DNA from: Pseudomonas eucalypticola
GTDB taxonomy: Bacteria > Pseudomonadota > Gammaproteobacteria > Pseudomonadales > Pseudomonadaceae
Direction: 5' to 3'
Length of the DNA: 64,000 nucleotides
Assembly: GCF_013374995.1 (NCBI RefSeq)
Contig: NZ_CP056030.1
Coordinates: 558,001 to 622,000, forward strand
The notes under the pieces were generated by a model. The model was given only the letters and a program-made list of their open reading frames with translations. It was not told the DNA's origin and did no database searches. Below, one piece after another: positions 59,292 to 64,000 of this stretch (position 1 is the stretch's first letter; each line of letters starts with the position of its first letter). The position numbers and the translations under genes were made by a program.

Positions 59292-61934
59292 ATGGCCGAT
59301 TGGCAGTCCCTCGATCCCGAGGCCGCTCGTGAAGCGGAAAAATACGAAAACCCTATTCCCAGCCGCGAGCTGATCCTCCAGCACCTCGACGAGCGCGGCT
59401 CTCCCGCCAGCCGCGAGCAGTTGGTGGACGAGTTCGGGCTGACCACCGAAGACCAGGTGGAGGCCCTGCGCCGCCGCCTGCGCGCCATGGAGCGCGACGC
59501 CCAGCTGATTTACACCCGCCGCGGCACGTATGCGCCGGTGGACAAGCTCGACCTGATCGCCGGCCGCATCAGTGGCCACCGTGACGGCTTCGGCTTCCTG
59601 ATCCCCGACGATGGCTCCGATGACCTGTTCATGAGCCCGGCGCAGATGCGCCTGGTGTTCGATGGCGACCGCGCCCTGGCCCGGGTTTCCGGCCTGGACC
59701 GCCGTGGTCGCCGTGAAGGCGTGATCGTCGAAGTGGTGTCCCGTGGTCACGAGACCATTGTTGGCCGCTATTTCGAAGAGGGCGGTATCGGCTTCGTCAC
59801 CCCGGACAACCCCAAGGTCAATCAGGAAGTGCTGATTACCCCGGGCCGCAACGCCGGCGCCAAGATTGGCCAGTTTGTCGAGGTGAAGATCACCCACTGG
59901 CCAACCCCGCGCTTCCAGCCCCAGGGCGATGTCATCGAAGTGGTCGGCAACTACATGGCGCCGGGCATGGAAATCGACGTGGCGCTACGTACCTATGACA
60001 TTCCTCACGTATGGCCGCAGGCCGTGCTCAAGGAAGCCGCCAAGCTCAAACCCGAAGTGGAAGAGAAGGACAAGCAGAACCGCGTCGACCTGCGCCACCT
60101 GCCGTTCGTCACCATCGACGGCGAAGATGCCCGCGACTTCGACGATGCCGTGTACTGCGAAGCCAAAAGCAAGCTGCGCCTGTTCAACGGCGGCTGGAAG
60201 CTCTATGTCGCCATCGCCGACGTGTCCAGCTACGTGAAACTGGGCTCGGCCCTGGACGAAGAAGCCCAGGTGCGCGGCAACTCGGTGTACTTCCCCGAGC
60301 GCGTGATTCCGATGCTGCCGGAAGAGCTGTCCAACGGCCTGTGCTCGCTGAACCCGCACGTCGACCGCCTGGCCATGGTCTGCGAGATGACCATCTCCAA
60401 GACCGGCGAGATGACCGATTACCAGTTCTACGAAGCGGTGATCCACTCCCATGCGCGCCTGACCTACAACAAGGTCAGCACCATGCTCGAACATTCGCGC
60501 ACCAGCGAGGCCAAGGCCCTGCGCGGCGAGTACGGCGACGTGTTGCCGCACCTCAAGCAGTTGTACGCCATGTACAAAGTGCTGCTGGGTGCCCGCCATG
60601 CCCGTGGCGCCATCGACTTCGAAACCCAGGAAACTCGCATCGTCTTCGGTTCCGAGCGCAAGATCGCGGAAATCAAGCCGACCGTGCGCAACGACGCCCA
60701 CAAGCTGATCGAAGAGTGCATGCTGGCCGCCAACGTGGCCACCGCCGAATTCCTGCAGAAGCATGAAATCCCGGCCCTGTACCGCGTGCACGATGGCCCG
60801 CCGCCAGAGCGCCTGGAAAAACTGCGCGCCTTCCTCGGTGAGCTGGGGCTTTCGATCAACAAGGGCAAGGACGGTCCGTCACCCAAGGACTACCGCGCGC
60901 TGCTGGAAAGCATCCAGGACCGCCCGGACTTCCACGTGATCCAGACCGTGATGCTGCGCTCCCTGAGCCAGGCGGTGTACAGCGCCGAGAATAACGGCCA
61001 CTTCGGTCTGAACTACGAGGCGTACACCCACTTCACTTCGCCGATCCGCCGTTACCCGGATCTGCTGACCCACCGCGCTATCCGCAGTGTGATCCGCTCG
61101 AAGATGGACACCCCGCACGTCAAGCGTGCCGGTGCCATGACCATTCCGAAAGCGCGTATCTACCCGTACGACGAGCCGGCCCTGGAACAGCTGGGCGAGC
61201 AGTGCTCCATGAGCGAGCGCCGTGCCGACGAAGCCACCCGCGACGTGGTCAACTGGCTCAAGTGCGAGTTCATGAAAGACCGCGTGGGCGAAACCTTCCC
61301 GGGCGTGATCACCGCGGTCACCGGTTTCGGCCTGTTCGTGGAACTGACCGATATCTTCGTCGAAGGCCTGGTGCACGTCACCGCGTTGCCGGGCGACTAC
61401 TACCACTTCGACCCGGTGCACCACCGCCTCGCGGGCGAGCGCACCGGCCGTAGCTTCCGCCTGGGCGACACCGTGGAAGTGCAGGTCATGCGGGTCGATC
61501 TGGACGAACGCAAGATCGACTTCGGCATGTCGGAAAAAACCACCAGCGCCCCGGTGGGTCGCAAGAATCGCCAGGCTGAAAAGCCCGCGGCGAAGAAGGC
61601 TACTGACAAGAAGCCGGCTGCCAAGTCCCACGACAAGCCTGCTTACGAAAAACCGGTCTATGAAAAACCAGCGCCTGCCGCGCCGGTGTCCAAGCCGTCC
61701 AAGCGCCCGGCCAAGTCGTCGGAGTCGGCCAGCGCCTACCGCGCTTCCGATGCCGCGGCCAATAACGCCGATGTGCGCAAAAGCCGGGAAATGAAAAAAG
61801 CGCTGTTGGCCGAAGCCAAGAGCGGTGGCGGCAAGCCTGCGCGTTCGGACAAGTCGTCCGGTGCCAGCAAGCCCACCACGCATCGCAAAGGCCCGTCGAA
61901 GACGGGTGCCCGTAAACCGAAGGCGAAGTCATGA
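59292..61934 (+). CDS. rnr: Ribonuclease R
   Basis: Processive 3'-5' exoribonuclease of the RNB family that degrades structured RNA, important in the cold. The 880 residues: helix-turn-helix N-terminus (about 1-80), two cold-shock domains, RNB catalytic domain (about 260-590; IDGEDARDFDDAVYCE with the metal-binding aspartates), S1 domain (about 670-750), and a Lys/Ala/Pro-rich basic tail (about 760-880). ATG 59292 has AAGGTG 11 bases upstream. Overlaps rlmB by four bases. Confidence 0.96.
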   Translation: MADWQSLDPEAAREAEKYENPIPSRELILQHLDERGSPASREQLVDEFGLTTEDQVEALRRRLRAMERDAQLIYTRRGTYAPVDKLDLIAGRISGHRDGFGFLIPDDGSDDLFMSPAQMRLVFDGDRALARVSGLDRRGRREGVIVEVVSRGHETIVGRYFEEGGIGFVTPDNPKVNQEVLITPGRNAGAKIGQFVEVKITHWPTPRFQPQGDVIEVVGNYMAPGMEIDVALRTYDIPHVWPQAVLKEAAKLKPEVEEKDKQNRVDLRHLPFVTIDGEDARDFDDAVYCEAKSKLRLFNGGWKLYVAIADVSSYVKLGSALDEEAQVRGNSVYFPERVIPMLPEELSNGLCSLNPHVDRLAMVCEMTISKTGEMTDYQFYEAVIHSHARLTYNKVSTMLEHSRTSEAKALRGEYGDVLPHLKQLYAMYKVLLGARHARGAIDFETQETRIVFGSERKIAEIKPTVRNDAHKLIEECMLAANVATAEFLQKHEIPALYRVHDGPPPERLEKLRAFLGELGLSINKGKDGPSPKDYRALLESIQDRPDFHVIQTVMLRSLSQAVYSAENNGHFGLNYEAYTHFTSPIRRYPDLLTHRAIRSVIRSKMDTPHVKRAGAMTIPKARIYPYDEPALEQLGEQCSMSERRADEATRDVVNWLKCEFMKDRVGETFPGVITAVTGFGLFVELTDIFVEGLVHVTALPGDYYHFDPVHHRLAGERTGRSFRLGDTVEVQVMRVDLDERKIDFGMSEKTTSAPVGRKNRQAEKPAAKKATDKKPAAKSHDKPAYEKPVYEKPAPAAPVSKPSKRPAKSSESASAYRASDAAANNADVRKSREMKKALLAEAKSGGGKPARSDKSSGASKPTTHRKGPSKTGARKPKAKS

Positions 61935-62677
61935 GTCAGTTGGAAAAGATCTACGGCGTGCACGCCGTGGAAGCCCTGTTGCGTCACCACCCCAAGCGGG
62001 TCAAGCAGATCTGGTTGGCGGAAAGCCGCAACGACCCGCGTGTACAGCCGCTGATTGCCCTGGCCGCTGAGAACCGCGTGTCGGTGGGCCAGGCTGAGCG
62101 TCGCGAAATGGACGCCTGGGTCGACGGCGTTCACCAGGGCGTGGTCGCCGAAGTCAGCCCCAGCCAGGTCTGGGGCGAAGCGATGCTCGACGAGCTGCTC
62201 GACCGTACCGAAGGTGCCCCATTGCTGCTGGTACTGGATGGCGTGACTGACCCGCACAACCTCGGCGCCTGCCTGCGTACCGCCGATGCGGCGGGCGTGC
62301 TGGCCGTGATCGTACCCAAGGACAAGTCGGCGACACTGACCCCCGCGGTGCGTAAAGTGGCCTGCGGCGCGGCCGAAGTGATTCCGCTGGTGGCCGTCAC
62401 CAACCTGGCGCGCACCCTGGAAAAACTCCAGCAGCGTGGCCTGTGGGTGGTGGGCACCGCCGGCGAAGCCGAGCAGGAGCTGTACCAGCACGACATGACC
62501 GGCCCGACCATCCTGGTCATGGGTGCCGAAGGCAAGGGCATGCGCCGCCTGACCCGCGAGCACTGCGATTACCTGGTGAAGCTGCCGATGCATGGCAGCG
62601 TCAGCAGCCTGAACGTGTCGGTAGCCACCGGCGTGTGCCTGTTCGAAGCCGTTCGTCAGCGCGGCGCCAAGAAGTAA
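61931..62677 (+). CDS. rlmB: 23S rRNA (guanosine-2'-O-)-methyltransferase RlmB
   Basis: SpoU-family enzyme methylating G2251 in the peptidyl-transferase region. The 248 residues show the knotted-fold motifs NLGACLRTADAAG (motif 1), MGAEGKGMRRLT (motif 2) and LPMHGSVSSLNVSVA (motif 3). Follows rnr with ATGA overlap. Confidence 0.96.
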   Translation: MSQLEKIYGVHAVEALLRHHPKRVKQIWLAESRNDPRVQPLIALAAENRVSVGQAERREMDAWVDGVHQGVVAEVSPSQVWGEAMLDELLDRTEGAPLLLVLDGVTDPHNLGACLRTADAAGVLAVIVPKDKSATLTPAVRKVACGAAEVIPLVAVTNLARTLEKLQQRGLWVVGTAGEAEQELYQHDMTGPTILVMGAEGKGMRRLTREHCDYLVKLPMHGSVSSLNVSVATGVCLFEAVRQRGAKK

Positions 62678-62692
62678 GATCGGCGTCGTCCG

Positions 62693-62757
62693 TTTCCCGA
62701 GCTTCGCCCGGCCCCACAGGGGTTCATGCCGAACCCTGTGGGAGTGAAGCTCGGAAA
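62693..62757. repeat. REP-type palindrome after rlmB
   Basis: TTCCCGAGCTTCGCCCGG then CCCACAGG, followed after a short loop by the inverse (CCTGTGGGA...GAAGCTCGGAAA). It matches the repeat at 4714-4739 with 23 of 26 bases. Probably a terminator or mRNA stabiliser for rnr-rlmB. Confidence 0.6.
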
Positions 62758-62796
62758 GCAGGCACCGCAATTCTGTTCAAATATTCACCAATTCCC

Positions 62797-62825
62797 TTGC
62801 TTGTCCCCCGCCCCTTCTCTACAAT
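62797..62825 (+). promoter_or_regulatory. Promoter of the rpsF operon
   Basis: TTGCTT - 17 bases - TACAAT, followed by GCGCCCCTT, a GC-rich discriminator. It leaves a ~125-base leader before rpsF that contains a CCGC-TCTG-GCGG hairpin (62918-62929), a possible part of an S6:S18-binding leader. Confidence 0.72.
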
Positions 62826-62955
62826 TGCGCCCCTTGCCTCGACGGCAGGTGCTGGCAGTTCATCGTCGCCACCTTTTCCGCGAGCAAGACATACAGTGTC
62901 ATTCACTCCTTGTCTGACCGCTCTGGCGGCAGGCTACAACCCGTAAGGAGCATTC

Positions 62956-63381
62956 ATGCGTCATTACGAAATCATCTTTCTGGTCCACCCTGACCAGAGC
63001 GAGCAAGTCGGCGGCATGGTTGAGCGTTACACCAAGCTGATCGAAGAAGACGGCGGCAAAATCCACCGTCTGGAAGACTGGGGCCGTCGTCAACTGGCCT
63101 ACGCAATCAACAATGTTCACAAGGCTCACTACGTGATGCTGAACGTTGAGTGCACCGGCAAGGCCCTGGCCGAGCTGGAAGACAACTTCCGCTACAACGA
63201 TGCCGTGATCCGTAACCTGGTCATCCGTCGCGACGAAGCCGTAACTGGTCAGTCCGAGATGCTCAAGGCCGAAGAAAACCGCAGCGAGCGCCGTGAGCGT
63301 CGTGACCGTCCTGAGCATGCTGACAGCGCCGATGGCGATGACAGCGACAACAGCGACGCCAGCGATAACGCTGACGAGTAA
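62956..63381 (+). CDS. rpsF: 30S ribosomal protein bS6
   Basis: Binds 16S rRNA as a dimer with bS18. The 141 residues have the ferredoxin-like core ([16 protein letters not shown] at the start) and an acidic Asp/Ser-rich tail ([19 protein letters not shown]). In many bacteria the tail is extended by glutamates; here it is encoded mostly as Asp. ATG 62956 has TAAGGAG 7-13 bases upstream. Confidence 0.97.
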   Translation: MRHYEIIFLVHPDQSEQVGGMVERYTKLIEEDGGKIHRLEDWGRRQLAYAINNVHKAHYVMLNVECTGKALAELEDNFRYNDAVIRNLVIRRDEAVTGQSEMLKAEENRSERRERRDRPEHADSADGDDSDNSDASDNADE

Positions 63382-63409
63382 TCCACGGACCTTTTGAGGA
63401 GCCAATTAC

Positions 63410-63640
63410 ATGGCACGTTTCTTCCGTCGTCGTAAATTCTGCCGCTTCACCGCTGAAGACGTGAAAGAGATCGATTACAAAGATCTCAACACTCTGAAAG
63501 CCTACGTATCCGAAACCGGCAAAATCGTTCCAAGCCGTATCACCGGTACCAAAGCTCGTTATCAGCGTCAGCTGGCCGTCGCTATCAAGCGCGCCCGCTT
63601 CCTGGCCCTGCTGGCCTACACCGACAGCCACGGCCGCTGA
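63410..63640 (+). CDS. rpsR: 30S ribosomal protein bS18
   Basis: 76 residues, [16 protein letters not shown], partner of bS6 on the 30S platform. Follows rpsF by 28 bases with TGAGGAG before its start. Confidence 0.98.
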   Translation: MARFFRRRKFCRFTAEDVKEIDYKDLNTLKAYVSETGKIVPSRITGTKARYQRQLAVAIKRARFLALLAYTDSHGR

Positions 63641-63675
63641 GACCAGGTCGTCGACAGGTAACAAAGGATTGATGC

Positions 63676-64000
63676 ATGCGCCCCATAGCTGATTTCATCA
63701 TGCGCGGACGCGTGCAGGCCACCCTGGTGGTGGCGGGATGTGCGGCATTGCCGCTGTTGTTCTGGTTGAGTGCCGCCGCAGGTTGTCTTGTACTCCTGCG
63801 GCGCGGTTCGGACGCCTCGAGCGTCCTTGGTCTGGGGTTGTTGTCAGGGCTGGTTAGCTGGCACTTCACCCAAGACCCGGCAGGCCTTCTGGTGCTGCTG
63901 GGGGCTTGGAGCCTGGCGCTGATGTTGCGCGCCGGCCATTCCTGGAACCGCATACTGCTTGGCAGTGTGGCCGTGGGGCTGTTGTGTGCCGTATGCGTGG
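63676..64000 (+). CDS. Multi-pass membrane protein, 3' end outside the window
   Basis: The first 108 residues are visible, starting MRPIADFIMRGRVQATLVVAG with AAGG at 63665-63668. Three hydrophobic segments are seen (VVAGCAALPLLFWLSAAAGC, VLGLGLLSGLVSW, LVLLGAWSLALML). In pseudomonads a DUF2232-like membrane protein lies between rpsR and rplI, which fits. Function unknown. Confidence 0.75.
   Translation, partial: MRPIADFIMRGRVQATLVVAGCAALPLLFWLSAAAGCLVLLRRGSDASSVLGLGLLSGLVSWHFTQDPAGLLVLLGAWSLALMLRAGHSWNRILLGSVAVGLLCAVCV

Overview
The window is about 64 kb of GC-rich, gene-dense chromosome from a fluorescent pseudomonad, most likely the Pseudomonas putida group. The assignment rests on recognisable proteins (a MotAB pair, ThiC under a TPP riboswitch, RhdA, SerB with a TTG start, YqiA/ParE/ParC, the miaA-hfq-hflX-hflKC cluster) and on gene order that, from memory, runs parallel to the PA4997-PA4933 segment of P. 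aeruginosa PAO1. There is no prophage, transposase, CRISPR array or rRNA operon. Almost everything is housekeeping, with a few short accessory insertions.

Layout. 1-4.6 kb: end of msbA, a sulfotransferase/APS-kinase pair, hldE (envelope and LPS). 4.7-9.1 kb: a leftward set (conserved protein with a degenerate Nudix box, aldo/keto reductase, FAD oxidoreductase, EmrE-type SMR pump) divergent from a LysR regulator. 9.2-12 kb: waaA and a TolC-family porin, convergent. 12.1-15.7 kb: TPP riboswitch, thiC, CytX-type pyrimidine permease. 15.6-25.8 kb: lipoprotein, then nudF-yqiB-cpdA, a small unknown gene, yqiA, and a tight parE / phytase-like esterase / retropepsin-like protease / parC cluster. 26-34.8 kb: PqiC-like lipoprotein, Smp-like membrane protein, serB, PilZ-like protein, psd, rhdA, HDOD protein. 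34.9-39.2 kb: motAB behind a FliA-type promoter, a lone TIR-like protein, rsgA, orn.

39.2-44.4 kb is the most distinctive stretch. It holds a MocR regulator, a frameshifted class I glutamine amidotransferase, a YiiM-like MOSC protein, a 78-residue unknown, and an AT-flanked two-gene module: an AurF-type diiron N-oxygenase with all seven expected metal ligands and a flavin/2Fe-2S reductase. In PAO1 (from memory) orn and queG are adjacent, so this whole block looks inserted.

44.4-55.7 kb: queG, then the nnr-tsaE-amiB-mutL-miaA-hfq-hflX-hflK-hflC series. 55.9-58.5 kb: hisZ and purA. 58.7-59.1 kb: two identical tRNA-Leu(CAG) genes, each with its own promoter and terminator. 59.3-64 kb: rnr, rlmB, rpsF, rpsR and the start of a membrane protein cut by the window edge. 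Paired inverted repeats of REP/BIME type sit in at least four intergenic gaps.
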